The notes under the pieces were generated by a model that saw only the letters and a list, made by a program, of their open reading frames with translations, was not told the origin of the DNA and made no database searches. Position numbers and translations under genes: made by a program. Below, piece by piece: positions 26,630-35,441 of a DNA stretch of 64,000 nucleotides (positions are counted from its first letter, which is position 1; every line of letters begins with the position of its first letter). The stretch is taken from the NCBI RefSeq assembly GCF_016595795.1, contig NZ_JAENHN010000037.1:310001-374000 (forward strand). Direction: 5' to 3'. This DNA is from Clostridium yunnanense (GTDB lineage: Bacteria > Bacillota > Clostridia > Clostridiales > Clostridiaceae).

Positions 26630-27376
26630 TTATACTAAACAATCTCCATCTTTCAATTTTGCAACAGATAATTTTTCTCCATATTCCTCTGCGCTCCATT
26701 TCTTCTTACCTTCTCTTTTTCTTGCACATACCTTCATATAGTCATAAGGATAAGAAACCATAGCTTTTATATAAGCTTCACTGACTTTATCAAGACCTGA
26801 TTTTAAAACAAAGCTTTCAATAACTTTTCCGTAATCTATGTGTATCCCTCTTCTTTTGATTTTACTTAGGTATGTTATGCAATCCCATTCAACCATGTTA
26901 AAGCAAAGCTTTGATGTGTCAAAAATGCAAATATAATTTTTACGTCTCCACAGGTTTGTGTTTTCACAGTTTACAAGACTTAGTTCATTACTTCTCATAC
27001 TTCTTTTTATGAGTTCTATATATTCAGCTTCTCCTAAATATTTTACACACGCTTCAGCTTTAATAAGCATTTGGTACCCACTGCTTGATAGTTCGTTTTC
27101 AAAAGCGTCTTTAATGCCTTTTTTTTCTATACTTAAGAGCATTTTTCTTAGCTTTTTTATATTAACTTTACATTCTTCCATTTCCTTACCGATATTACTT
27201 TGGAGTCTCAACAAATATATTCCCTCTCCGTCTTTTACTCGGTTATGAAAATCACATATTAAATCTATCTGTTCTAAAATATTGTATTCATTATAATTTG
27301 TTTGTAGAATTCTTTCCGTTTGATTAGGAGAAATAATTATATCTCTTTTCTCCAGGTAATCTTTCAAGGAATCCAT
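26630..27376 (-). CDS. Unknown protein of the coat cluster
   Basis: 248 residues; ATG after TTAGGAGGAAAG. Mostly helical and charged (CKVNIKKLRKMLLSIEKKGIKDAFENEL; EAEYIELIKRSMRSNELSLVN), with a more hydrophobic centre (YICIFDTSKLCFNMVEWDCITYLSKI) and a C-terminal half reminiscent of the helical end of CotS proteins (SYPYDYMKVCARKREGKKKWSAEEY). No H-x-D or DFD motif, so it is not a kinase fold by signature. It sits between CotS copies 2 and 3 in the same orientation, 36 nt from copy 3, and is probably co-expressed. A spore-coat or adaptor role is inferred from context only. Confidence 0.6.
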   Translation of the reverse strand: MDSLKDYLEKRDIIISPNQTERILQTNYNEYNILEQIDLICDFHNRVKDGEGIYLLRLQSNIGKEMEECKVNIKKLRKMLLSIEKKGIKDAFENELSSSGYQMLIKAEACVKYLGEAEYIELIKRSMRSNELSLVNCENTNLWRRKNYICIFDTSKLCFNMVEWDCITYLSKIKRRGIHIDYGKVIESFVLKSGLDKVSEAYIKAMVSYPYDYMKVCARKREGKKKWSAEEYGEKLSVAKLKDGDCLV

Positions 27377-27411
27377 GTTCTTTCCTCCTAAAACAAGTGA
27401 TGTGTGTTTTT

Positions 27412-28413
27412 CTATAAATAAATTCTTAAATCATCAACAAATTCCTGTCTTTCCCTTCTATCCTCACTATACTTATTTAACTTTTTAATGAAAAACTCCT
27501 CGCCCCAAGGCTGTTGTTCCCAATAGTATTGAAGTCCTATCTGCCAAAATTGCTGAGGAAATTCAATAAAAGCAGCCATAATAGCTATTTCTTCTGGTAA
27601 CACTTTTTTATTAGCTTCATAGGATTTTATTATAAAATCTGCTTTTTCCATCTCCCATTTTCCGTCCTTCATGGCCCTAATCATAAGAGAGCTTAAGTCA
27701 TGCAAATGGGTGTCTAATATGCAATAATCAAAATCTATTATTGATATATCACTACTCGCTTCAACTAATACATTATGATGCGCATAATCATGATGGCAGA
27801 AACCTCTTTTCAAAACTTCTTTCTCCATTATTTCAACATAGTTACTGTCCTTAAGATTTTCAATAGAAGCTACAGCTCGTCTTACCTCTTCTTCTATTAA
27901 TGAAAGGTATAACCTATCAAACTCAGATTTTACTGCTTTTTGTCCAATTCTTTTTTTAAAATCCATTATTTCATCTATTCTTGTACTAAACACATTTGTC
28001 CAAGTAAACCACCCTATTCTTGGTCTCATTTCATTTGTCAATGTAAATCCTTCGCTACATACATGCAATTCAGACAACTTCTCTGCAGCCCTCATCAGGT
28101 CTATTGGATTATCATAGTTACTTTCTCTAGAAATAACCCAAGGTGTAAGATAAGCATGTAAATCCCCTAGCTTTACATATTTTTCCCCTTTCACTGTATC
28201 TATTATCTCTGGCACTTTATTAAAGCCTTGCTTTTGAAGATGTAGTATAGCTGACAAGATAAAATAAAAATGAGGATATTGATATTTAATTAATTTCAAA
28301 CAATACTCCCCATGGTTTGATTTTAATCTGTATATATTTTTAATCTTGATACATTCTGTTACATCTATTCCGTACTGCTCTTTTATACTAGCTTTTATTT
28401 CATCTATATTCAC
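27412..28413 (-). CDS. CotS-family spore coat protein, copy 3
   Basis: 333 residues from a GTG start 7 nt after GGAGG. N-lobe IYRLKSNHGEYCLKLIKYQYPHF, GDLHAYLTPWVISRESNYDNP, catalytic loop CHHDYAHHNVLVEASSDISIIDFDYC and the family's C-terminal FPQQFWQIGLQYYWEQQPWGEEFF. Upstream and divergent lies a second glycosyltransferase gene (28550), repeating the CotS/glycosyltransferase pair seen at 23-25 kb and pointing to duplication of a two-gene unit. Likely a spore surface protein. Confidence 0.9.
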   Translation of the reverse strand: MNIDEIKASIKEQYGIDVTECIKIKNIYRLKSNHGEYCLKLIKYQYPHFYFILSAILHLQKQGFNKVPEIIDTVKGEKYVKLGDLHAYLTPWVISRESNYDNPIDLMRAAEKLSELHVCSEGFTLTNEMRPRIGWFTWTNVFSTRIDEIMDFKKRIGQKAVKSEFDRLYLSLIEEEVRRAVASIENLKDSNYVEIMEKEVLKRGFCHHDYAHHNVLVEASSDISIIDFDYCILDTHLHDLSSLMIRAMKDGKWEMEKADFIIKSYEANKKVLPEEIAIMAAFIEFPQQFWQIGLQYYWEQQPWGEEFFIKKLNKYSEDRRERQEFVDDLRIYL

Positions 28414-28549
28414 AATGAAACCTCCAGCAAATATTTCATATTATTATATGTACTATCCTTAGACGTTGTTCCAATATATGGATATAACAATGCACCAAAA
28501 TACTTTTGTAGAATATCTATATATTATAGGAATTTTAGGAGAGATTTAC

Positions 28550-29668
28550 ATGAGGATTGCTGTTGATGCCAGAGGTATCAATTGGTATAAAGGAACTGGG
28601 ATCGGTACTTATACCTATAATGTCTTAAAAAACTTACTGAATATAGATTTAGAAGATAAGTACAGCCTCTTTTGGTCTGGCCCTAATTCTAAAGAATTCA
28701 CTGATGAAAAAACTGAAGTTATCATGGCCTCTAGAAGACATCAGCGATTTTTTGAAAATATATATTTTCCAAACTATTTGTACGACAAAAAAGTGGATTT
28801 ATATCATGTCCCTCAAAATGGGATAGGTCTAAACGACCAGATTGACTGCAAAAAAGTAGTTACTATACATGATTTAATTCCATATATTATGCCTGAGACC
28901 GTTGGCAAGGGATATTTGAAAAAATTCTTAACTGATATGCCAAAAATAATTGATAGTTGCGACGGAATACTCACAGTTTCTGAGTATTCAAAGAAAGATA
29001 TCTTGAAGTTCTTTCCTATTATAGATCAAGATAAAATCTTTGTTACTCCTTTAGCTGCAGATACTTCTTTTAAACCTTTGGATAAAGAAGAATGTACAGC
29101 TATTGTGAATAAAAGATTCAATTTCGCTAATAATTTTATATTATATATCGGTGGCTTTAGTTCTAGAAAAAATGTTTTAGGTATCATACAGGCATTTAAT
29201 AAAATGAAGCTTGATACTGACCTTAGTTTAGTGATTGTAGGCTCTTTAAGAGATGAAGGTATAAAATTAATGGATATATGCAAAGAGCTTCATTTAGATA
29301 AAAGAGTTGTCTTTACTAACTTTGTAGAAGATGATTTCCTACCGATACTCTACAATGGTTGCGAATTTTTTGTATATCCTTCATTATATGAAGGTTTTGG
29401 ACTTCCTCCATTAGAAGCAATGAGCTGCAAGACACCTGTGATAACCTCAAACGTAACTTCTATTCCTGAAGTGGTTTCAGACACAGCACTACTTATCGAT
29501 CCACTAAGTTCTGAGGAACTTTATAACGCAATGTCAAAACTTATATCTTCTAAACAACTTAGAGATGAATTAGCTTTAAAAGGTTATGAAAGAAGTAAAT
29601 CATTTAACTGGAAAAAAACCTCTGAAGATACTCTAGAGGCTTACAATAAAATTTTATTACAGAACTAA
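28550..29668 (+). CDS. Glycosyltransferase family 4 (CotSA-like), copy 2
   Basis: 372 residues from the ATG at 28550 behind TTAGGAGAGA; an in-frame ATG 28 codons upstream has no such site. [47 protein letters not shown] and [20 protein letters not shown] give a complete GT-B enzyme with an intact E-x7-E. Close paralogue of the transferase at 24097. Divergent from CotS copy 3. A terminator follows at 29679-29722. Confidence 0.9.
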   Translation: MRIAVDARGINWYKGTGIGTYTYNVLKNLLNIDLEDKYSLFWSGPNSKEFTDEKTEVIMASRRHQRFFENIYFPNYLYDKKVDLYHVPQNGIGLNDQIDCKKVVTIHDLIPYIMPETVGKGYLKKFLTDMPKIIDSCDGILTVSEYSKKDILKFFPIIDQDKIFVTPLAADTSFKPLDKEECTAIVNKRFNFANNFILYIGGFSSRKNVLGIIQAFNKMKLDTDLSLVIVGSLRDEGIKLMDICKELHLDKRVVFTNFVEDDFLPILYNGCEFFVYPSLYEGFGLPPLEAMSCKTPVITSNVTSIPEVVSDTALLIDPLSSEELYNAMSKLISSKQLRDELALKGYERSKSFNWKKTSEDTLEAYNKILLQN

Positions 29669-29678
29669 TTAAAAGCAA

Positions 29679-29722
29679 AACCAGCAACATTTATAATCTT
29701 AAATGTGCTGGTTGATTTTTTT
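29679..29722 (+). terminator. Terminator after glycosyltransferase 2
   Basis: AACCAGCA (29679-29686) with TGCTGGTT (29706-29713), inner CATTT/AAATG pairs, then GATTTTTTTG. Confidence 0.8.
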
Positions 29723-30022
29723 GTTGTATATAAATTATATTTAACTTCCTTCATAAATTAATAATTTAAAGTAGCATTTCTTTAGTATTCTTATGAATAG
29801 AGCTTATTAGATATTATTAAAATTGAGTTGTTCTACAGGAGATACTATATGAGCAAGCTATTAGAATTAAATGATTTTTTCATATGTAATAGCGTTAAAA
29901 ACCTGTATTGTCTGAACGAAGTGAGTTTACAGGTTTAGCTATGGAATATGAGAAAATCATATTAATTCTTTGCGGAGCTCATCAAGTATCGGATGTAGGA
30001 CAACTCAATTTCATAGTTTAAA
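29723..30022. repeat. Intergenic region with hairpin and coat-cluster repeat copy C
   Basis: A hairpin AAACCTGTA (29899-29907)/TACAGGTTT (29928-29936) precedes the third copy of the ATCATATTAATTCT repeat (29954-29986). The segment 29840-29900 (GAGCAAGCTATTAGAATTAA) shows no gene. The combination looks like a small repetitive intergenic element. Confidence 0.55.
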
Positions 30023-31231
30023 TTAATGCACTACATTTCCATTTACTTGTACATCAAGCTTATTGCTTTGTTCTATGTAAGAGTCTATCATCTTACTCAT
30101 ATCATAGTAATATTTTTTCCTCTTAGAATTTGTTTCGATAATAGTCATCCTCGCCCATAGTCTATCATAATCTAAGAACTGTATCTTCTTATCAATCTCT
30201 GAATTAGCATAGCTATCGATATAACTTGGAAATACTCCATCAGTTGACATATACTTTATAAGACTTTTTTTATCTGTTAGAGCACCAGCTATAAATTGCT
30301 TTAGTAGCTCTATATCTTTTTTATTATTTAAAAATACAGCATTAACACCTTCCATAATCACAGAAGTATTTCCACCTGGTTCAAAAGCTGGCAAATCCTT
30401 AACAAATAAACTTCCTTCTTTATATATCTTTTCTAAATTCATATAAGTATTGCTTGAACCAAATAATATTGGCGATTTAAAGCAATCAAAGTTATTATCT
30501 ATCCTAAGTATATTATTTTTCTTTAGGTCCGATACTAAGTCAATTACCTTGGTGAGATTTTTATTACCTGAAGTCATATCTAGATTTTCTGACGGTACTC
30601 CCAGCTGATATAATAGCATCTTTACCAATGTTTTTTCATTTTCTTCATTCATTAACATAATACTTTCTTTTTTCCCGCTAGCTTCATAATACTTTTTACC
30701 AGCATCTATTAGCATGCTCCAAGTATTCACACCATCTAAATTCACATTATATTTATGTAATAGTTCCTTATTACAAAACATCACTATAGGTTTTGTATCC
30801 CATGGAAATCCATATATCTGATTGTTCACAGTTATTTCATCTATTCTTCCTTGAGAATAGCTCTTTGCTCTAGAACTTACATCACTAGTAATTGCAGTTA
30901 CTATGTTTTTATTAGAAAGCAACATGTCGTTCAGTTCTTGACCAGTTAAAAGCACCAAATCTGTTTTTTTATCCACAGTCTCTATACTATTATTAACACT
31001 TTTTATATAGGAATCTTGCTTTATATCATTCACATTGATCTTTACTTTAGGATATTTTTTATTAAATTCTGTAACTTGATTCTTTAAGTAATCTGTATAT
31101 GGAGCATAACTCAAGATATTGTACTCATAGCTTACTTCACTGACCACTTTTACTTCTGACTCTTGCTTACATCCGGACAATAAAAAACTTGTATATAAAA
31201 CAACCATTAATATTGCAATGCATCTTCGCAT
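30023..31231 (-). CDS. Extracellular solute-binding lipoprotein
   Basis: 402 residues. Signal peptide with lipobox LLSGC (Cys near residue 21), so the mature protein is a lipid-anchored surface protein. The body looks like a family-1 ABC sugar-binding protein: LKNQVTEFNKKYPKVKINVNDI, DLVLLTGQELNDML, IYGFPWDTKPIVMFCNKELLHKYNVNL and a late KQFIAGALTDKKSLIKYMSTDGVFPS. No ABC permease or ATPase is adjacent, so it is an orphan; in this spore cluster it may have been recruited for another role. ATG after TTTGAGGTGAAATT. Confidence 0.82.
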   Translation of the reverse strand: MRRCIAILMVVLYTSFLLSGCKQESEVKVVSEVSYEYNILSYAPYTDYLKNQVTEFNKKYPKVKINVNDIKQDSYIKSVNNSIETVDKKTDLVLLTGQELNDMLLSNKNIVTAITSDVSSRAKSYSQGRIDEITVNNQIYGFPWDTKPIVMFCNKELLHKYNVNLDGVNTWSMLIDAGKKYYEASGKKESIMLMNEENEKTLVKMLLYQLGVPSENLDMTSGNKNLTKVIDLVSDLKKNNILRIDNNFDCFKSPILFGSSNTYMNLEKIYKEGSLFVKDLPAFEPGGNTSVIMEGVNAVFLNNKKDIELLKQFIAGALTDKKSLIKYMSTDGVFPSYIDSYANSEIDKKIQFLDYDRLWARMTIIETNSKRKKYYYDMSKMIDSYIEQSNKLDVQVNGNVVH

Positions 31232-31592
31232 AATTTCACCTCAAATATACTATACACAACATTTCCTCTACATAAAGTTCCAGTAGACTTTACCTACTTT
31301 ATACTACTTAAGGAAATCTTAAAACCATTTTCTAATATATTATATCATATCCAATTACAATTTCGGAACTAAAACCATCATTTCCATTATGTTCTACCTT
31401 TAGATTATAACCATAGAGCTTCCATCTGAAAAAATCATTTAATTCTAACATTTCACTTATATATCAGTTCCTTCATCTTCCCTTAATTTCAACAGTATTC
31501 TTAACCATAACCAAAAATATATAAATAATTAATATCAAGAATTCAATATTCTTAGCATATAATCTTATGAAGTAATTTTTTTGAGGAAGAAT
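31232..31592. other. Divergent intergenic region
   Basis: About 360 nt of AT-rich DNA between two divergent genes. It must carry both promoters, but no convincing -35/-10 pair, palindrome or hairpin was recognised. Confidence 0.4.
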
Positions 31593-32219
31593 ATGATAAA
31601 GAATGGAGTCAATATAACTGGCATATGTGATGCTGACCAACTTAGCAGAATTGCTTGTGAACATATAATAACCTTTTCTCACTCTGATTATATATATATA
31701 AATAGGCGAAAGCATCCTTTAAACCAATTAATATCAACAAACTTAGCAGTAGACATATCTAACAATCAGAAATTAGAATTAAAAAAACAATCCATACTAC
31801 TTATGCAAGGAATAAAACAATTTACTTTAGAATACAGAGACGATAGAAAAAGGCGCTCAGTTATAACAAGAAGCTTACCGTTTACTAAAACTATACTTTT
31901 AAAGACTGCTAACTCAACATATAAAAATATTAACTTATACATCATAGACGCTACTATTCAAATGCTAAATCAAGAGGTAGTACTAGCACAAACTTCTTAC
32001 TTACTTGCTTTTGATGGAGATGGACTATCCGAAGTCCCACCAATCATTGTTAATAATAATCCTGTAAGTTCTACAAGTAGTAAAGTTGAACCACCTCCAT
32101 CATTTGAAGAAAATGTAGAAGTTCCTTCACTAGATAAGATAGCAGACAAAATAAGTATCCCAGAGGAAAATATAGTTATCGATAGCAGTAAATTTGATAT
32201 AGAAGAAGAATTTTTATAG
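31593..32219 (+). CDS. Hypothetical protein, possibly SPOCS/DUF3794-like
   Basis: 208 residues from the ATG at 31593 (GAGGA 5 nt upstream; a TTG at 31581 is too early). Residues 60-145 have the strand pattern of a SPOCS (DUF3794) domain: KKQSILLMQGIKQFTLEYRD, then RSLPFTKTILLKTANSTYKN and DATIQMLNQEVVLAQTSYLLAF. This domain occurs in spore coat/exosporium proteins such as SafA-like and CotALT-type clostridial proteins, but the match is by eye and weak. The C-terminal 65 residues are acidic, Pro/Ser-rich and probably disordered. It lies 10 nt before a glycosyltransferase gene and is surely co-transcribed with it. Confidence 0.6.
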   Translation: MIKNGVNITGICDADQLSRIACEHIITFSHSDYIYINRRKHPLNQLISTNLAVDISNNQKLELKKQSILLMQGIKQFTLEYRDDRKRRSVITRSLPFTKTILLKTANSTYKNINLYIIDATIQMLNQEVVLAQTSYLLAFDGDGLSEVPPIIVNNNPVSSTSSKVEPPPSFEENVEVPSLDKIADKISIPEENIVIDSSKFDIEEEFL

Positions 32220-32229
32220 GAGGTACAGT

Positions 32230-33333
32230 ATGAATTATTGTATTGATGGATTAGCTGCATCTAAGATGCAAGGAACAGATATGTTTTCTTATTCTCGAGA
32301 GATTATAAGTCTACTTAACTCTTCAACTACCTTTGATGAAATGCACGCAATTTGGGATCACTTTCCACTAAGCTTTTATTGGGAAAGGCTTAAAAATATA
32401 GACTTCGTTCCACTCACTATAGATAGAACTAAAAATGATTACTCTAAATTAGTAGATTTTCTTACAGAAAATGATATAAGTATATATCATTCACCTAACA
32501 ATGGTTTTAGTATGCCTGAAAAAAAGGTTTGCAAATATATAACAACTATACACACTCTTTATCCAATGGCAGACAAGAAGAACATAGATGAAAAATACCT
32601 AAATAAGTTTATTAAGATGGTTCCAGCAGCCTTGTCCATAAGTGATTCAATAATAGTCAATTCTGAGTTTAGTAAAGATGAACTAATTAATTATTTTGAG
32701 GTAGACAAAGATAAAATTAATGTTGTATATCCTAAGTGTAGTGAAATATTTAAACCTATGGAAAAAGTCCTATGCAAGAACTTTCTAAAGAGAAATTATA
32801 AGATTGATTACCCTTACATGCTCTATGTTGGTAGCATAACAGAAAGAAAGAATTTAGAGCTTATAATTGAAATCTTGAAGCAGGTTAAAACAAAAGAAAA
32901 TAAAATAAAGCTTGTAATAGCCGGTGACGGTTCTGGTAAGCGATCTGGGTATTTAAATAAATTAAAAAAACTTATAAATAAGTACGGATTAGATGATGAT
33001 GTGATATTCCTCGGACTAGTTAAATACACTCATCTTCCAATCCTCTACAGCGGAGCTTTGTGTGTAGTTGATTTTTCTAATTATAACAGCTACCCACTTT
33101 CAATTGTTGAAGCTTGCAACTGTAAGGCAGTTGTAATATGCAATAAAACCCCAGTTAACTTAAAAGTTCTTAATAAGTGTGTAGTCTATGCAGGAAATGA
33201 TGAAATAGTTGCTATAGCTGATTTTATACAAGGTATGAATGATAACTCTTCCTATAAAAATCAGATAGTAGCTAAATTCAGCACCCCATTATCTTCTAGT
33301 GATGAACAATTATTGAGTATGTATTCATTATAA
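32230..33333 (+). CDS. Glycosyltransferase family 4-like, divergent copy 3
   Basis: 367 residues; ATG after TATAGGAGG. GT-B layout like the two cluster paralogues: SIYHSPNNGFSMPEKK, KYITTIHTLYPMADKK, YPYMLYVGSITERKNLELIIEIL, GLDDDVIFLGLVKYTHLPILYSGA. At the place of the E-x7-E signature it reads NYNSYPLSIVEACNC, where the first glutamate (EGFG in the paralogues) is lost while the second is kept. The N-terminal G-x-G-I-G loop is also replaced (MQGTDMFSYSREI). Either a transferase with altered donor handling or a non-catalytic relative. Co-transcribed with the gene at 31593. Confidence 0.82.
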   Translation: MNYCIDGLAASKMQGTDMFSYSREIISLLNSSTTFDEMHAIWDHFPLSFYWERLKNIDFVPLTIDRTKNDYSKLVDFLTENDISIYHSPNNGFSMPEKKVCKYITTIHTLYPMADKKNIDEKYLNKFIKMVPAALSISDSIIVNSEFSKDELINYFEVDKDKINVVYPKCSEIFKPMEKVLCKNFLKRNYKIDYPYMLYVGSITERKNLELIIEILKQVKTKENKIKLVIAGDGSGKRSGYLNKLKKLINKYGLDDDVIFLGLVKYTHLPILYSGALCVVDFSNYNSYPLSIVEACNCKAVVICNKTPVNLKVLNKCVVYAGNDEIVAIADFIQGMNDNSSYKNQIVAKFSTPLSSSDEQLLSMYSL

Positions 33334-33578
33334 TAACAGACTGTTTTTTTATATTATATTTAAACACTTATAAAATATAGAGTTACTAGCTCAACTATCG
33401 AGTTATACGTGCTAGATGCTACTCAGAACCGATATTTTTAAACAAGTATACATTAGGTTTAGATACAGGAATACTTTATAAATTTACCACTTCCTATTGA
33501 AAAAAATATCTTCAAGTTCTCTCACTGAAGATCGTTGAGGTTTTGAAAATACTTTTCAAGTAGAGGTGGTATCTTTTT

Positions 33579-33860
33579 TTAAAGTATTTCAATATTGATA
33601 TCTTCTACCTCCGCTTCAGTATTATCATATATAAAGTCTACGACCTCATTTAAGGAATTGTTTGCATGACTTGAGCTATTACTTACCGTTGCTATTCCTA
33701 AAACCAAAAGCTTATGATTGTCCTGGTGCTCAACTTCGCTTATAGAAACATTAAACTTGTTTTTCACTCTTTGAATTAAGCTTTTAGCTACCATTCTTTT
33801 TTCCTTTAAAGATTTAGCCCATGGTATTCTTATCGTTACTTCAGCAGTTCCTACTATCAT
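33579..33860 (-). CDS. ylxP: DUF503 family protein YlxP
   Basis: 93 residues, the normal size of YlxP. Sequence MIVGTAEVTIRIPWAKSLKEKRMVAKSLIQRVKNKFNVSISEVEHQDNHKLLVLGIATVSN is the full conserved core (the SLKEKR motif and the S-x-x-E-V helix). In most Firmicutes ylxP lies in the nusA-infB-rbfA operon; here it stands alone. It is a small ferredoxin-like fold protein probably linked to ribosome assembly; the biochemical role is unproven. AAGGAGAT precedes the ATG. Confidence 0.85.
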   Translation of the reverse strand: MIVGTAEVTIRIPWAKSLKEKRMVAKSLIQRVKNKFNVSISEVEHQDNHKLLVLGIATVSNSSSHANNSLNEVVDFIYDNTEAEVEDINIEIL

Positions 33861-33950
33861 AATATCTCCTTAAAGTACCATGTTAAAATTATATCTTTAC
33901 TTTTTACTTAACTAAGCCTAGTATTTACCTTTTTGTCTTTTATATACTTA

Positions 33951-34985
33951 TTATATACATACTTTCTTTAGTAAAGGTATCTTACTTACTAAAAATACTG
34001 TAATTAACGATATCATAAAAATCAAAAGTGCTTGCACTGGCGATCCGAGTAAAGGGTGGATAAATGTTGGAGTTATATTAATACCGAACATTTTAATGAC
34101 AAAGCTATACAGTATCAGGTTATGTATTAAAAAAATACCATAAGTTAAGCTTGATATGTTTACAATTAAAATATATGCTTTATCAGTAATCCTATCTTGA
34201 ATAAAATTGTTTACATATATAGAAATATAAAATATACTTACTGTAATAATTAGCTGCGTTATTGACATCTCACTAATAAGAGGTATTTTAATTAGTGCAC
34301 TTGTCAAAAACATTGAACTATTTATCATTGTAAGTACTATTACTGTAGAAGCTAATATTGCCAGCACCTTCTTAAAAATGTCCTTTGAGAAAGGTACTCT
34401 TCTCATAGCATAGCCTATAATTATATATCCCCACCAATCAGAAAATACAAATGTTATAGGAATTCCATAGTTAAAATTCCTAAGTATAGGATTTATGATA
34501 CAAAGAACAAACCACACAGAAATTATATATAATAAATCTTTATTGCTTAGTTTGTCCACAAATTTCCTTAAAAATGGGGTGCATATATATACCCCTATAA
34601 CATAATATACATACCAGAAATGAGTGTATATGCTATTAGTTAGAAATAACTTCACTATATCATATCCAATTTTCATTGTAGTAAACATGTTTAAATATAA
34701 AATATAAATAATACCCCAAAATAAATATGGAATTAGAACTCTATTAAATTTCTTAGAAAAAAAAGCTTTATACCCCTTATCCTTATAGTTAAATAAAAAA
34801 TATCCAGTTATTAAAAAGAAAAAAGGTAGTGCAGTATATGATATGCTTCTAAGAATTGAAATTGTCCTAAAATTATCTTTTGCAATAATCGAACCATAAC
34901 TATCTGTTACATGTCTTAAGATAACTAAAAAGCATGCAACTATTCTAAGAATTTCTAATCCAATTACTCTGTTTTTATTTGACAT
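33951..34985 (-). CDS. Acyltransferase-3 family membrane protein
   Basis: 344 residues from the ATG at 34985 (GGGGGA about 10 nt upstream); an in-frame ATG at 35039 would add 18 residues. About ten membrane helices. The N-terminal RVIGLEILRIVACFLVILRHVTDS contains the R-x10-H motif, with the His essential in this family, followed by FFFLITGYFLF and FWGIIYILYLNMF. These enzymes O-acetylate or O-succinylate cell-surface sugars, peptidoglycan or antibiotics. Substrate unknown. It may modify surface glycans made by the neighbouring glycosyltransferases, but it is not in their operon. Confidence 0.87.
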   Translation of the reverse strand: MSNKNRVIGLEILRIVACFLVILRHVTDSYGSIIAKDNFRTISILRSISYTALPFFFLITGYFLFNYKDKGYKAFFSKKFNRVLIPYLFWGIIYILYLNMFTTMKIGYDIVKLFLTNSIYTHFWYVYYVIGVYICTPFLRKFVDKLSNKDLLYIISVWFVLCIINPILRNFNYGIPITFVFSDWWGYIIIGYAMRRVPFSKDIFKKVLAILASTVIVLTMINSSMFLTSALIKIPLISEMSITQLIITVSIFYISIYVNNFIQDRITDKAYILIVNISSLTYGIFLIHNLILYSFVIKMFGINITPTFIHPLLGSPVQALLIFMISLITVFLVSKIPLLKKVCI

Positions 34986-35212
34986 TTTAAAACATTTCCC
35001 CCTAAATACTCCGTTATAAGTTACCTTATGCAACATCACTTTTTGTAAAAATATTATACAATTGCACTTTTCTTCATAAATATATCATGTAATTACATTA
35101 TTGTATATATCTTTTCGTTCCTATTAATCTATACAGAGATATACTTCTTCGAACAGAAATCTACCTTTAAAACTCTCAAGGTTTCTTCCCATACCTACAG
35201 CATGAAAAGTTC

Positions 35213-35261
35213 GTAAAAACAAAAAAAATCTAAGATCCACAATCGTGTAAACCTTAGATTT
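35213..35261 (-). terminator. Terminator of the tRNA locus
   Basis: On the minus strand AAATCTAAG (35261-35253) pairs with CTTAGATTT (35234-35226) and runs into a stretch of T. It follows the tRNA 3' fragment directly, as in a native tRNA transcription unit. Confidence 0.8.
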
Positions 35262-35269
35262 ATTTACTA

Positions 35270-35311
35270 TGGTAGCCCGTAGGGGGATCGAACCCCTGAT
35301 TCCAAACCACA
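35270..35311 (-). tRNA. tRNA 3'-end fragment, probable attachment site
   Basis: On the minus strand this reads ...GGAATCAGGGGTTCGATCC then CCTACGGGCTACCA: a complete T arm (AGGGG-TTCGATC-CCCCT), the 3' acceptor strand ACGGGCT, discriminator A and encoded CCA. The 5' acceptor AGCCCGT, D arm and anticodon arm are not found in the following 120 nt, which are unrelated AT-rich sequence. So only the 3' third of a tRNA is present, next to its own terminator. This is the usual footprint of an element integrated into a tRNA gene. The tRNA species cannot be identified from the fragment. Confidence 0.75.
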
Positions 35312-35407
35312 CTTAATTTATCCGTCCAAATCCATTCATATCTAAGGATTCTACTAGTCTTAATTTCTATATTCTATCATATTTTTTCATAGCATTTCAA
35401 GGCTTTT

Positions 35408-35436
35408 GTGGGAAAGGTGTGGGAACTATGTGGAAC
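35408..35436 (+). repeat. Three 11-bp-phased direct repeats (integrase arm-site-like)
   Basis: GTGGGAAA (35408), GTGGGAAC (35419) and GTGGAAC (35430) begin exactly 11 bp apart, about 100 bp inside the tRNA fragment. Short phased repeats of this kind beside an att core are typical arm-type binding sites of tyrosine integrases. No integrase gene is visible in the window. Confidence 0.65.
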
Positions 35437-35441
35437 AAAAA

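Noticed and set aside
26958-27248. 96-codon plus-strand frame
   Set aside because: Antisense to the 248-aa coat-cluster gene; hydrophobic composition typical of shadow frames in AT-rich DNA.
33500-33578. Small structured RNA or terminator next to ylxP
   Set aside because: AATATCTTC and GGTATCTTTTTTT segments pair poorly; no stable stem could be drawn.
35124-35312. 62-codon open frame on the minus strand
   Set aside because: It runs through the tRNA 3' fragment and its terminator and has no ribosome site.
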